The position numbers and the translations under genes are program-made. A stretch of DNA of 64,000 nucleotides from Hyphomicrobiales bacterium (GTDB taxonomy: Bacteria > Pseudomonadota > Alphaproteobacteria > Rhizobiales > Aestuariivirgaceae), in assembly GCA_025363755.1 (NCBI GenBank), contig JANYLQ010000046.1:23930-87929 (forward strand). The letters run 5' to 3'. The notes under the pieces were generated by a model. The model had not been told where the DNA came from and searched no databases. It saw nothing but the letters and a program-made list of their open reading frames with translations. Positions 53,564 to 62,317 of the stretch are shown here, one piece after another. Within the stretch, counting starts at the first letter, position 1, and each line of letters begins with the position of its first letter.

Positions 53564-54895
53564 ATGCGATTGTGGATCAAGCGGCCAATGGCGATATTGG
53601 CCGAAAATGCTGCAGGTGGCATCGTGGTTGATAATGGCGTGATTGTTGAAACTGTCGCTGCGAACGTTGCTCCAATTTACGATCAATCTTTCGACGCCAG
53701 CCAACACGTGGTGATACCCGGACTGGTGAATACGCATCATCATTTCTATCAAACCTTCACGCGCGCGCATCCCAATGCAATCAACAAAGAGCTGTTTGAT
53801 TGGTTGAAAGCGCTTTATCCGCTGTGGGCGCGCCTGACGCCGGAAGCACATAGAATTGCAACTAGACTGGCTTTAACTGAATTGTTGATGTCGGGTGTTA
53901 CCACAACTTCAGACCACCATTATGTTTTCCCGGCTGGGCTTGATGATGCGATGGATATTCAAGTTGAGGAAGCGCGCCGGGTCGGTATGCGTATGACCGT
54001 GTCGCGCGGGTCAATGAATCTTTCTGAAAAAGATGGTGGCCTTCCGCCCGATTCAGTTGTCCAAGATCACGCTATGATTCTTGCTGACTGCGAACGTGTC
54101 ATCGGAAAATACCATCAGCGCGGTGCTGGCGCCACAATACAAATTGCTTTGGCCCCATGTTCGCCATTCTCTGTTACGCGTGAGTTGATGCGCGATACGG
54201 CGTCACTCGCAGCAAAGCATGATTGCCGTTTGCATACACATTTAGCCGAGACGCGCGATGAGGATGATTTTTGTAAAGCCAAATTTGGAATGCGACCACT
54301 CGACTATTTGGAAGATTGTGGCTGGCTGAATAATCGCACATGGTTGGCGCACGGCATTCACTTCAATGACGCGGACATCGCCAAACTGGGTAAACATGGC
54401 GTTGGCGTGTGCCATTGCCCAACCTCAAACATGACTCTCGCGTCCGGGCAGTGCAGAACCTGCGAGCTTGAAACCGCCGGAGTAGCCGTAGGCCTCGGGG
54501 TTGATGGCTCTGCTTCAAATGATTCGTCCAACCTTATGGAAGGTGTTCGTCATGCTTTGATGTTGAATCGCTTAACTTACGGCCAGAAGGTCACCCATCT
54601 TGATGCTTTGCGCTGGGCAACCGAAGGATCGGCCAAATGTTTGGGGCGCGAAGACATCGGCAAAATCGCTTTAGGTAAGCAAGCTGATCTGGCGTTTTTC
54701 AAGCTTGATGAATTGCGTTTTTCAGGTGCGGGCGATCCGCTGGCGGCACTGGTTTTGTGCGGCGCGCACCGTGCTGACCGTGTGATGGTGGCTGGCGAAT
54801 GGCGTTTAGTGGATGGGCAACCCGTTTCAATTGACCTGGCAGACCTTCTTGGAAAGCACAAAAATCAGGCAAAGCGCTTCCTCGAAGTCATTTGA
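53564..54895 (+). CDS. 8-oxoguanine deaminase-like amidohydrolase
   Basis: A 443-aa metal-dependent amidohydrolase of the guanine/8-oxoguanine deaminase group. The metal site HxH lies in GLVNTHHHFYQTFTRAHP (near residue 58); further ligands are in HTHLAETRDE, WLAHGIHFND and GLGVDGSASNDSSNL. SDHHYVFPAGLDDAMD and CPTSNMTLASG match 8-oxoguanine deaminase, which converts 8-oxoguanine to urate and ammonia. Other ring deaminases such as those for s-triazines share the fold, so substrate is probable rather than sure. The start ATG 53564 has GGGGAGG 11 bases upstream. Confidence 0.78.
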   Translation: MRLWIKRPMAILAENAAGGIVVDNGVIVETVAANVAPIYDQSFDASQHVVIPGLVNTHHHFYQTFTRAHPNAINKELFDWLKALYPLWARLTPEAHRIATRLALTELLMSGVTTTSDHHYVFPAGLDDAMDIQVEEARRVGMRMTVSRGSMNLSEKDGGLPPDSVVQDHAMILADCERVIGKYHQRGAGATIQIALAPCSPFSVTRELMRDTASLAAKHDCRLHTHLAETRDEDDFCKAKFGMRPLDYLEDCGWLNNRTWLAHGIHFNDADIAKLGKHGVGVCHCPTSNMTLASGQCRTCELETAGVAVGLGVDGSASNDSSNLMEGVRHALMLNRLTYGQKVTHLDALRWATEGSAKCLGREDIGKIALGKQADLAFFKLDELRFSGAGDPLAALVLCGAHRADRVMVAGEWRLVDGQPVSIDLADLLGKHKNQAKRFLEVI

Positions 54896-54904
54896 CGTAT
54901 CTGA

Positions 54905-54932
54905 TTGACATGTTAATGTCATGCAATAAAGT
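54905..54932 (+). promoter_or_regulatory. Promoter with overlapping operator for the amino-acid ABC operon
   Basis: A perfect TTGACA (54905-54910) and TAAAGT (54927-54932) are 16 bases apart. The inverted repeat TGACAT-GTTA-ATGTCA (54906-54921) covers the -35 box and spacer, as a repressor site would. The expected transcript start lies just before the AGGGG ribosome site of the TTG start at 54952. Confidence 0.5.
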
Positions 54933-54951
54933 TTCTTCAGGGGCAGAGCAT

Positions 54952-55731
54952 TTGGCGACGAATAATGCGCAAACAGCGGTGGTTGTGGATGATTTGCATA
55001 AATCATTTGGCCCACTAGAAGTTCTAAAAGGCGTGAGCCTGATCGCAAAGCAAGGCGATGTGGTTTCGATGATCGGATCGTCAGGTTCAGGTAAAAGCAC
55101 CTTTTTGCGCTGCATCAATTTTCTTGAGTTGCCATCGCGCGGTCGGATTGTGGTCACTGGCGAAGAGATTTCGTTGAAGCCAGGTGCCGACGGAAACATG
55201 CATCCATCTGATCGCCGCCAAGTCGAACGTATTCGTACAAAGCTTGGCATGGTGTTTCAAAGCTTCAATCTTTGGCAGCACATGACGGTTTTGCAAAATG
55301 TCATCGAAGCACCGGTTCACGTTTTGAAGCTTAGCAAAAAAGAAGCAACCGAACGCGGTGAAGCGTTACTTCACAAGGTTGGACTTTTTGAAAAGCGCGA
55401 TCAATATCCGGCATTCCTATCGGGCGGTCAGCAACAACGCGCGGCGATAGCCCGGGCACTCTGCATGGAACCAAAGGTCATGTTGTTTGATGAACCAACA
55501 TCAGCACTTGATCCTGAATTGGTCGGCGAAGTTTTGAAAGTGATCCGCGATCTGGCAGAAGAAGGGCGCACGATGATCCTGGTTACGCATGAAATGAAAT
55601 TCGCCCGCGATGTGTCTTCCCATGTGATGTATTTGCATAAGGGCATCGTGGAAGAAGAGGGGCCACCTAAACAAGTATTTGGCTCACCTAATAGTGAGCG
55701 CTGCAAGCAATTCGTTTCGAGCATTCATTGA
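54952..55731 (+). CDS. Polar amino-acid ABC transporter ATP-binding protein
   Basis: About 259 aa, HisP/GlnQ-like. Walker A is MIGSSGSGKSTFLRC, the Q-loop is in LGMVFQSFNLWQHMTV, the signature is LSGGQQQRAAIARAL, Walker B is KVMLFDEPTSALDPELV and the H-loop is MILVTHEMKFARDV. The insert ISLKPGADGNMHPSDRRQVERI is typical of HisP-type subunits. I start at TTG 54952, which has AGGGG 8 bases upstream; ATG 54910 is in frame but lies inside the promoter boxes. Confidence 0.9.
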   Translation: MATNNAQTAVVVDDLHKSFGPLEVLKGVSLIAKQGDVVSMIGSSGSGKSTFLRCINFLELPSRGRIVVTGEEISLKPGADGNMHPSDRRQVERIRTKLGMVFQSFNLWQHMTVLQNVIEAPVHVLKLSKKEATERGEALLHKVGLFEKRDQYPAFLSGGQQQRAAIARALCMEPKVMLFDEPTSALDPELVGEVLKVIRDLAEEGRTMILVTHEMKFARDVSSHVMYLHKGIVEEEGPPKQVFGSPNSERCKQFVSSIH

Positions 55732-55815
55732 TTGGTGCGCGAAACGATAAACGGGTTTGATATCGGGGGCCGGTTGAGAACTGAAATATTAAACGAAGAC
55801 GACAGGGAGAATTAA

Positions 55816-56604
55816 ATGAAAATAACAAAACGCGTATTGCTTGCCGCTATTGCAGCAGGGACAATGTTTGCAGCGGCACCAGCCTATGCAGATTTAAAGT
55901 TTGGTGTGGCGGCTGAGCCATATGCACCGTTCACTAGCCAAGATGCTTCGGGCAAATGGGTGGGCTGGGAAGTCGATTTCATGAATGCCATTTGTGCCGA
56001 AGTGAAAGAAAAATGCACCATTGAGCCAGTTGCTTGGGATGGCATCATTCCAGCACTTCAAGCCAAGAAGTTTGATGCAATCATGTCATCCATGTCGATC
56101 ACGCCAAAGCGTGCCGAGACAATCAACTTCTCGAATATGTATTATAATTCTGCCGCCGTTCTTATTGCTCCAAAAAGCGACGACAAGGATTTCTCGCCAG
56201 AGCATTTGAAAGGCAAAACCCTTGGCGTGCAAGTTTCAACAACGCATGCCGCTTATGTCACCAAATATTATGAGCCCAAAGGCGCCGTTGTAAAAACTTA
56301 CGCAACACAAGATGAAGCAAATGCTGATCTTGCAGCGGGCCGTTTGGATTATGTGATGGCTGATGGTGTGGCGCTTGATGCATTCCTGCAATCAGATCAA
56401 GGCAAATGCTGCGAACAAAAGGGTGCAGTTCCAATTGATGTTGAAGTCTTAGGCCCCGGCGTAGGCTTTGGCATTCGCAAAGAAGATACGGCTTTGTTGG
56501 AAAAGCTGAACGGTGGCATCAAAGCGCTTGCTGCAAATGGCGGCTTCGACAAGATCACTGATACATGGAAGCTGAAAGACAAGATCGTTACTGGTTCTAA
56601 ATAA
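55816..56604 (+). CDS. Polar amino-acid ABC transporter substrate-binding protein
   Basis: A 262-aa periplasmic binding protein of the family-3 type. The signal peptide ends after AAPAYA (residue 25). The mature part starts DLKFGVAAEPYAPFTSQD and has WVGWEVDFMNAICAEVK, DGIIPALQAKKFDAIMSSMSIT (split), FSNMYYNSAAVLIAP and DYVMADGVALDAFL. The ligand is likely a basic or polar amino acid. Cys pairs (C-x8-C near residue 60; CC near 195) are probable disulfides. AGGGAGAA precedes the ATG. A terminator follows. Confidence 0.9.
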   Translation: MKITKRVLLAAIAAGTMFAAAPAYADLKFGVAAEPYAPFTSQDASGKWVGWEVDFMNAICAEVKEKCTIEPVAWDGIIPALQAKKFDAIMSSMSITPKRAETINFSNMYYNSAAVLIAPKSDDKDFSPEHLKGKTLGVQVSTTHAAYVTKYYEPKGAVVKTYATQDEANADLAAGRLDYVMADGVALDAFLQSDQGKCCEQKGAVPIDVEVLGPGVGFGIRKEDTALLEKLNGGIKALAANGGFDKITDTWKLKDKIVTGSK

Positions 56605-56612
56605 GAAACCAC

Positions 56613-56644
56613 ATCGGGCCACTTTAGCGAGTGGCCCGATTTTT
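56613..56644 (+). terminator. Strong hairpin terminator inside the amino-acid ABC operon
   Basis: ATCGGGCCACT and AGTGGCCCGAT form a perfect 11-base stem with loop TTAGCG, followed by five T. It sits between the binding-protein gene and the first permease gene, 14 bases before the permease start. Confidence 0.9.
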
Positions 56645-56658
56645 ATGAGGCGATAATT

Positions 56659-57387
56659 TTGATTTTTGCTGTTGCAGCCCCACTGTCTGAGCTCTTGTCC
56701 TTTGGTGATCAAGGCTATGGCGATGAGATGTTTTGGGGTGCGGTCAAATCGGTTGAAATCGCGTTTTTTGCCTATGCTTTTGGTTTGTTTCTCGGGTTGT
56801 TTGGTGCGGTCGGAAAGCTTTCCGGCGGGCCAATTTTGAAAATGGTCTTAGAAGGCTACACCACAATTGTTCGGGCTGTACCTGAGCTGGTTTTGATTTT
56901 GTTACTTTACTATGCCGGCACTGACGGCATTAATGGATTATTGAAATTGGTGGGCCAAAACCCAATCGAGGTGAACGGCTTGGTTGCCGCCATATTAGTT
57001 TTGGGCTTTGTGCAAGGTGCTTATTCTACCGAAGTATTGCGGGCTGCCATTCAGGCTGTTCCTCTGGGACAGATTGAAGCTGCGAAAGCTTATGGGATGA
57101 GTGCGTTTGGCCAATTCCGCCGCATCGTTTTGCCTGCCATGTTACCAAATGCAATTCCGGGCCTTGCCAATTTGTGGCTCAATGTGACGAAAGATTCGGC
57201 ATTGATTTCGGTGGTTGGATTTACCGAGCTTGCCTTGGCGACGAGGCAGGCCGCTGGCGTTAGCAAGCAATATTTTGTTTTGTATCTTGTGGCCCAAGCG
57301 ATTTATCTTTCGATTTCACTATCATCAACATTTTTGTTTGCAAGGTTGGAGCGTTTTGTCAGACGCGGCCAACCGAAACTGGCGTGA
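56659..57387 (+). CDS. Amino-acid ABC transporter permease (HisQ-like)
   Basis: A 242-aa inner-membrane permease. It has the WGAVKSVEIAFFAYAFGL first helix, VRAVPELVLILLLYYAG and the EAA loop EAAKAYGMSAFGQFRRIVLPAMLP, ending in RRGQPKLA. The start is TTG 56659 with GAGG about 10 bases upstream. Expression probably depends on read-through of the hairpin just before it. Confidence 0.88.
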   Translation: MIFAVAAPLSELLSFGDQGYGDEMFWGAVKSVEIAFFAYAFGLFLGLFGAVGKLSGGPILKMVLEGYTTIVRAVPELVLILLLYYAGTDGINGLLKLVGQNPIEVNGLVAAILVLGFVQGAYSTEVLRAAIQAVPLGQIEAAKAYGMSAFGQFRRIVLPAMLPNAIPGLANLWLNVTKDSALISVVGFTELALATRQAAGVSKQYFVLYLVAQAIYLSISLSSTFLFARLERFVRRGQPKLA

Positions 57388-57394
57388 GGTTGTA

Positions 57395-58084
57395 ATGCGC
57401 TGGGACTGGCTTCCAACTTATTTTCCGTTTCTCGTCCATGGGTTGCTTGTCACTCTCTTGATTCTTGTGTTCTCGGTCGTGGTTGGATTTATCTTGGCCG
57501 TTCCAATTGGTTTGGCGCAAGTGACTGGATCTTTGGCAACTCGAAGTTTTGCAAAAGCCTTTTGTAATTACATTCGCGGAACGCCGCTGCTCACGCAAAT
57601 CTGGTTGCTTTATTATGGTGTCGGTTCGCTGTTTCCTTTAATTCCAGGCTTGCGTGAAAACTTCATGTGGCTGATCAGGCTTGATGCAATTTATTATGTC
57701 TTGCTCGCCTTCACTTTGAGCTTTGCTGGTTATGAAGCAGAGATCATGCGCGGAGCTTTTTTGTCGGTGCCGCGTGGTGAGCTTGAAGCAGCGCGGGCTT
57801 TTGGAATGAGCCCGTGGAAAGTAACCTCACGCGTTTGGTTCCCGCGTGCTGTTTTGCAAGTGCTTCCAACATTGACGGGCGAAGTGATCGGGCAGCTTAA
57901 GTCAACGCCACTTGCTTTTACCGTACCGGTTATGGATTTGATGGGGGCCACATCTAAAATCAGGCAGGACACATATATCATCTACGAACCACTGATATTC
58001 TTGGCACTGATTTACATGGTCCTCACCTTCATCATAACCCGTGCTTTCGGATATCTCGAAAGATTGATACCGACACGCAGATGA
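57395..58084 (+). CDS. Amino-acid ABC transporter permease (HisM-like)
   Basis: A 229-aa permease paired with the HisQ-like subunit. It starts MRWDWLPTYFPFLVHGLLVTL with GAGGTT upstream and has IRGTPLLTQIWLLYYG and the EAA loop LEAARAFGMSPWKVTSRVWFPRA. The stop overlaps the ATG of the M20 hydrolase gene, so the two are coupled. An open frame runs upstream to 57215 but inside the previous gene. Confidence 0.9.
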   Translation: MRWDWLPTYFPFLVHGLLVTLLILVFSVVVGFILAVPIGLAQVTGSLATRSFAKAFCNYIRGTPLLTQIWLLYYGVGSLFPLIPGLRENFMWLIRLDAIYYVLLAFTLSFAGYEAEIMRGAFLSVPRGELEAARAFGMSPWKVTSRVWFPRAVLQVLPTLTGEVIGQLKSTPLAFTVPVMDLMGATSKIRQDTYIIYEPLIFLALIYMVLTFIITRAFGYLERLIPTRR

Positions 58085-59241
58085 TGCATGACCGGATCAT
58101 AGGGTTTGCGGGTGAACTCACGGTTATGCGCCGCGATTTGCATATGCACCCTGAATTGGCATTCGAAGAACACCGTACATCTAAAATTGTCGCCGAAGAA
58201 CTTGATCGTCTAGGGTTTGCTGTGACCACAGGCATCGCCGACACGGGCGTTGTCGGCACATTGACACATGGCACAAGCCGCAAAGTGATCGGCATTCGCG
58301 CTGATATGGATGCATTGCCGATCCACGAAACCACAGGGCTTCCATATGCGTCCCACTATGTTGGCAAAATGCACGCCTGCGGCCATGATGGCCACACAAC
58401 GATGTTGCTGGGCCTCGCGCGTTATCTTTCTGAGACCCAAGATTTTGAAGGCACGGTTCATCTGATATTCCAACCTGCTGAAGAAGACATCAGCGGCGCG
58501 CACCGTATGATCGAAGAAGGTTTTTTTAAACGCTTTAAGTGCGATCAAATTTTTGCGCTTCATAACATGCCAAATGAACCCTTGGGCCAAGTGCGTGTGC
58601 GGGCAGGGGCCATTACCGCTTCGATTGCCATTGTTGATGTGACGATCCGCGGCGTTGGTGGGCACGGCGCATTTCCGCATCAGGCAATTGATCCCATTGT
58701 TGCGGCGTCTAGCGCTATAATGGCGTTGCAAACTGTGGTGTCGCGAAATTCTGACCCGCATGATCCTGTGGCCGTGACTGTAGGTGCCATCAATGGTGGG
58801 GTATTAGCAACCGTTATTCCGGAAACTGTTACACTTAAAATTGGGGTTCGAACCTGTTCGCACAATAGCAGTCAGATGATGGCAAGGCGTATTCCAGAGC
58901 TGCTCAAACAACAGGCGGCATCTTTTGGCTGTGTGGCCGAAGTTGAATATGGCCAAGGTATTATTTATCCAGCCTGTATCAATGATGCGGGCGCAGCCAG
59001 GGCCGTTCGTGATACGGCATTAGCCATGGGCCAAAGCCCGCTTTCGGTCGATCTGGCCGGGCCTTATATGTTTGCTGAAGACTTTGCTTTTATGCTGGAA
59101 GAAGTGCCCGGTGCCTATTTCGGATTAGGCAATGGCCCGTCGCGCAATCTTCACGAATCCAGTTACGACTTTAATGATGAATTGCTGGTCAAAGGCGTTG
59201 AATTCTGGGCAACACTTGTTCAGCGCCTCTTAAAAGTCTGA
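58081..59241 (+). CDS. M20-family amidohydrolase
   Basis: A 386-aa metallopeptidase-like amidohydrolase of the hippurate/N-acyl-amino-acid hydrolase group. Motifs: RRDLHMHPELAFEEHRTS, IGIRADMDALPIHE, KMHACGHDGHTTMLLG (metal ligands), LIFQPAEEDISGAHRMIEEG and FAEDFAFMLEEVPGAYFGLG (split). A dimerisation domain lies in the middle. It would release an amino acid from an N-acylated precursor. Translation is coupled to the permease gene, so the substrate probably enters by that importer. Confidence 0.9.
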   Translation: MMHDRIIGFAGELTVMRRDLHMHPELAFEEHRTSKIVAEELDRLGFAVTTGIADTGVVGTLTHGTSRKVIGIRADMDALPIHETTGLPYASHYVGKMHACGHDGHTTMLLGLARYLSETQDFEGTVHLIFQPAEEDISGAHRMIEEGFFKRFKCDQIFALHNMPNEPLGQVRVRAGAITASIAIVDVTIRGVGGHGAFPHQAIDPIVAASSAIMALQTVVSRNSDPHDPVAVTVGAINGGVLATVIPETVTLKIGVRTCSHNSSQMMARRIPELLKQQAASFGCVAEVEYGQGIIYPACINDAGAARAVRDTALAMGQSPLSVDLAGPYMFAEDFAFMLEEVPGAYFGLGNGPSRNLHESSYDFNDELLVKGVEFWATLVQRLLKV

Positions 59242-59297
59242 TCTGCTCTGCGCTGAAGTCAATTGCAACTTTTCTTCTTCCAGTTCATTTATAGGTA

Positions 59298-60785
59298 ATG
59301 AGCACCATTCAAGTCGAAAATCCTGCAAACAAACTGTCCCACCAAGAAGTGATCTGGATCATTTCAGGCGTTGTCGTCGCCATGTTTCTGGCAGCCCTTG
59401 ACCAAACCATTGTGGTCACGGCCATGCCAACCATTGGCCGCGCTTTAGGCAACCCTGAATATCTGCCATGGATCATCACGTCATATCTGCTGGCCTCCAC
59501 AGCGGTGACACCGCTTTATGGCAAGGTGTCTGATATTATCGGAAGGCGGGTCACGCTGCTGTTTGCAATCGTGGTTTTTATTATCGGTTCAGTTTTGTGC
59601 GCGCTTGCACCAAGCTTGTTGATCTTGATCATCGCTCGCGCGGTTCAAGGGCTGGGCGGTGGTGGGCTGATCTCGCTAGCTCAAACTATTATTGCAGATA
59701 TCGTCTCGCCCAAGGAGCGTTCGCGCTATCAGGTTTTCATTGCGGGCGTTTATATGTCCGCGAGTATTTCAGGGCCGTTGCTTGGTGGTTACTTTGCTGA
59801 GCATTGGAACTGGTCATTGATCTTTTGGATTAACGTGCCGCTCGGCATTTTCGCGTTGTTGATGACCAACGGCCTGCTCAAAAAACTACCGCGCAATGAG
59901 CGCCCGCATAAGCTCGATTTTTTAGGCGCTGCATTAATGGCGCTGGCCAGTATCGCCATGATGTTGGCGCTCAGCTGGGGTGGCATCCATTTTCCGTGGG
60001 GCTCCATTCAGGTGCTAGGCTTGTTTGCCGTTTCAGTTTTGCTGTGGGCCGCATTTGTGTGGCGGCTTAAAACCGCGGAAGAACCTTTTATCGCCTCAGA
60101 CATTTTGGGCAATTCCGTTGTCGCCATGGGCACAATTGCGGTGATGCTGGTGATGGGCTGCTACATCGGTATCACGGCCTATTTGCCAGTTTATATGGAG
60201 CTCACTTTTGGGCTAACCGCCAGTCAGTCTGGCTTTTCGCTCATTCCGTTTATGGCCGGAACTGTGGTGGGCGCCATCATCGCTGGCCGCTTCATGGCCT
60301 ATTCAGAGCGTTACAAACGCCCTGCCACTTACGGCCTGATTTTTTCGATTGCTGGCCTTGGCGTGCTGGCAACGCTCAAAACCACGCCGGGCATCTGGGT
60401 GGTGGAAATCTTGATGGCGGGCCTCAGCATTGGGCTTGGCACAATATTCCCCACCACAACAGTCTCGATCCAAAACGCAGTCCAACCTTACCAGATGGGC
60501 ACAGCCACAGGCGTTATGGGCTTTTTCCGCTCTTTAGGCGGAGCACTTATCGTGGCCGCTTTCGGAGCCATGTTATTTTCACAAATTCCAAACTTGTCGG
60601 CACTGCAAGAATCTTCGGGCGAAAAACTAGCTCAGATCGTGGCATCGGGTGAAATCCACAACGCCTTCCGCCCCATGTTCGCCCTGGCCGCCGGTGTACT
60701 AGCACTGGCCTTGGCCGCATTTAGCCAGATGCCCGAGAAGGCGCTGCGCGGGAAGGTGAGTGTGGCGGAGGTGGTGGGGGAGTGA
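59298..60785 (+). CDS. DHA2-type MFS multidrug exporter (EmrB/QacA family)
   Basis: A 495-aa transporter with about 14 membrane helices. Motifs: FLAALDQTIVVTAMPTIGRAL (motif C/D1 of DHA2), YLLASTAVTPLYGKVSDIIGRR (motif A), ARAVQGLGGGGLISLAQTII and SGPLLGGYFAEHWNWSLIFWINVPLG (split). It probably exports toxic compounds with protons. It follows the M20 gene by 56 bases. Its last 105 codons have a diverged second copy at 62318-62650. Confidence 0.92.
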   Translation: MSTIQVENPANKLSHQEVIWIISGVVVAMFLAALDQTIVVTAMPTIGRALGNPEYLPWIITSYLLASTAVTPLYGKVSDIIGRRVTLLFAIVVFIIGSVLCALAPSLLILIIARAVQGLGGGGLISLAQTIIADIVSPKERSRYQVFIAGVYMSASISGPLLGGYFAEHWNWSLIFWINVPLGIFALLMTNGLLKKLPRNERPHKLDFLGAALMALASIAMMLALSWGGIHFPWGSIQVLGLFAVSVLLWAAFVWRLKTAEEPFIASDILGNSVVAMGTIAVMLVMGCYIGITAYLPVYMELTFGLTASQSGFSLIPFMAGTVVGAIIAGRFMAYSERYKRPATYGLIFSIAGLGVLATLKTTPGIWVVEILMAGLSIGLGTIFPTTTVSIQNAVQPYQMGTATGVMGFFRSLGGALIVAAFGAMLFSQIPNLSALQESSGEKLAQIVASGEIHNAFRPMFALAAGVLALALAAFSQMPEKALRGKVSVAEVVGE

Positions 60786-60809
60786 GTGTGCGGTAACTTG
60801 TCAACATCA

Positions 60810-60889
60810 CCTAACTGTAACCCGAAAAGGAGTTAGATTTGGTTTGAACAGATCACCATTGGGAGGACGCCCGCCAACTTACAGTTAGG
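60810..60889. repeat. Perfect 11-base inverted repeat flanking 58 bases
   Basis: CCTAACTGTAA and TTACAGTTAGG face each other in the 178-base gap between the MFS gene and the hydrolase gene. This could be a remnant of a small mobile element or a large stem. Nothing else is seen in the gap. Confidence 0.5.
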
Positions 60890-60963
60890 CAGCTATTGGC
60901 AATAATGCGGAGAGCGCCTAGTGTCGTTGAAAATGGCTTTGTTTGTGACAGGACATTTGCGCG

Positions 60964-62196
60964 ATGAGTCAATTTGGCAACGATCCAGTTCGTGATCCCG
61001 TGAGCCTCGGCTTTGACAAAACGCGGCTAGCGCGACTGAAACCATGGATGCAACGCTATACCGACTCCGGGCGCTGGCCGGGCGGGGCGGTGCTCATCGC
61101 ACGCCATGGTGAACTCGCCTTTTTCGACTGTGCTGGATACGCTGACGCCGAAATCAAGCGACCTTGGTCGCGTGACCTCATCGCCCGCATCTACTCTATG
61201 ACCAAGCCTGTCACCGCCGTAGCACTGATGATGTTGTATGAAGAGGCGCGCGTGCATCTCGACGATCCGGTCGAGGCATATCTTCCGGAATTCAAGACCC
61301 AGCAAATTTTGATTCCGGGCGCAACGTCACTCGACCAAACGGTGCCCGTCAAAACGAAGATGACGATCCACCAATTGCTGACCCATACATCTGGCTTGAG
61401 CCTTTTCACAAACCCCCGATTGCTCGGTGAAGCCTATGCCAAAGAATCACTCGGCCTCAACTTTGCCTATGGTGGGCTCAACAAGATGGTGGGCAGGATC
61501 GCCGAGCTGCCACTCGAATGGGAGCCGGGTACGAGATGGCAATACAGCGTCGGATCCGATGTCATCGGGCGCATCGTCGAAGTCGTTTCCGGCATCACAC
61601 TCGACAAGTACTTCGCGACCAAAATTTTTGAGCCTCTCGGCATGACCGACACCGGCTTCTCGGTGCCGGATTCAGGGATCAGCCGTTTCCCTCCGCTTTA
61701 TAAGGCTGCTGCTGGCGGCATGAACTTGTACGAGCCGCCGGAAGTGTCGGCGTGGCGTCAAGGCAAGGTTGATACCTTCTGCGGCGGTGGTGGACTTGTG
61801 GGAACCATCGACGATTATTGGCGGTTTGCCGAAATGCTGCGGGGTGGTGGTGAACGGGGAGGCGAACGCATTCTCAGTCCTGGCACTTTGAGATTGGCAG
61901 CCTGCAATCACTTACCCGGCGATTTGGCTTCGATGGCAACCGAGGTCTGGGCCGAGACCCAATTTGATGGCGTGGGCTTTGGTCTGTTGGGCTCTGTCGT
62001 CCTCAATCCGGCCAAGGCACAGATCTCGGCACAAGTCGGCGACTATGGTTGGGGCGGGGCGGCGGGCACCTTCTTCTGGGTGAGCCCGGTCGACGATATG
62101 GTTGTCATTCTCTTCACGCAACTGCTGCCGTCGAGCGCCATTCCGGTGCGCAAAGAATTGCGCGCACTGGTTCATGGCGCGTTGACGGGGGAGTGA
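60964..62196 (+). CDS. Beta-lactamase class C-like serine hydrolase (esterase family VIII type)
   Basis: A 410-aa serine hydrolase. The SxxK nucleophile motif is YSMTKP (S78, K81), the Tyr motif is QYSVGSD (Y194), and the third box is WGGAAGTFFWVSP in place of KTG, typical of EstB-like esterases. TIHQLLTHTSGLS and IFEPLGMTDTGFSVP are conserved. No signal peptide is seen, so it is cytoplasmic and more likely an esterase than an antibiotic hydrolase. Its GC content looks higher than its neighbours. It lies between two copies of the MFS 3' end, which suggests it arrived or was rearranged as a unit. Confidence 0.85.
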   Translation: MSQFGNDPVRDPVSLGFDKTRLARLKPWMQRYTDSGRWPGGAVLIARHGELAFFDCAGYADAEIKRPWSRDLIARIYSMTKPVTAVALMMLYEEARVHLDDPVEAYLPEFKTQQILIPGATSLDQTVPVKTKMTIHQLLTHTSGLSLFTNPRLLGEAYAKESLGLNFAYGGLNKMVGRIAELPLEWEPGTRWQYSVGSDVIGRIVEVVSGITLDKYFATKIFEPLGMTDTGFSVPDSGISRFPPLYKAAAGGMNLYEPPEVSAWRQGKVDTFCGGGGLVGTIDDYWRFAEMLRGGGERGGERILSPGTLRLAACNHLPGDLASMATEVWAETQFDGVGFGLLGSVVLNPAKAQISAQVGDYGWGGAAGTFFWVSPVDDMVVILFTQLLPSSAIPVRKELRALVHGALTGE

Positions 62197-62317
62197 AACT
62201 TTTCAAGGGGATTACGCGGAGCGATCTTGTAGTTACGGTAGGTTAGGGTGACAGGGTTGCGAAGACATCAAGCGAACAGTTTCGAGTTAGGTTGCAGTCC
62301 AATTCTGTCATCCTAGT

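Noticed and set aside
57215..57394. Earlier start for the second amino-acid permease
   Set aside because: It would lie inside the preceding permease gene; ATG 57395 has its own GAGGTT site and normal length.
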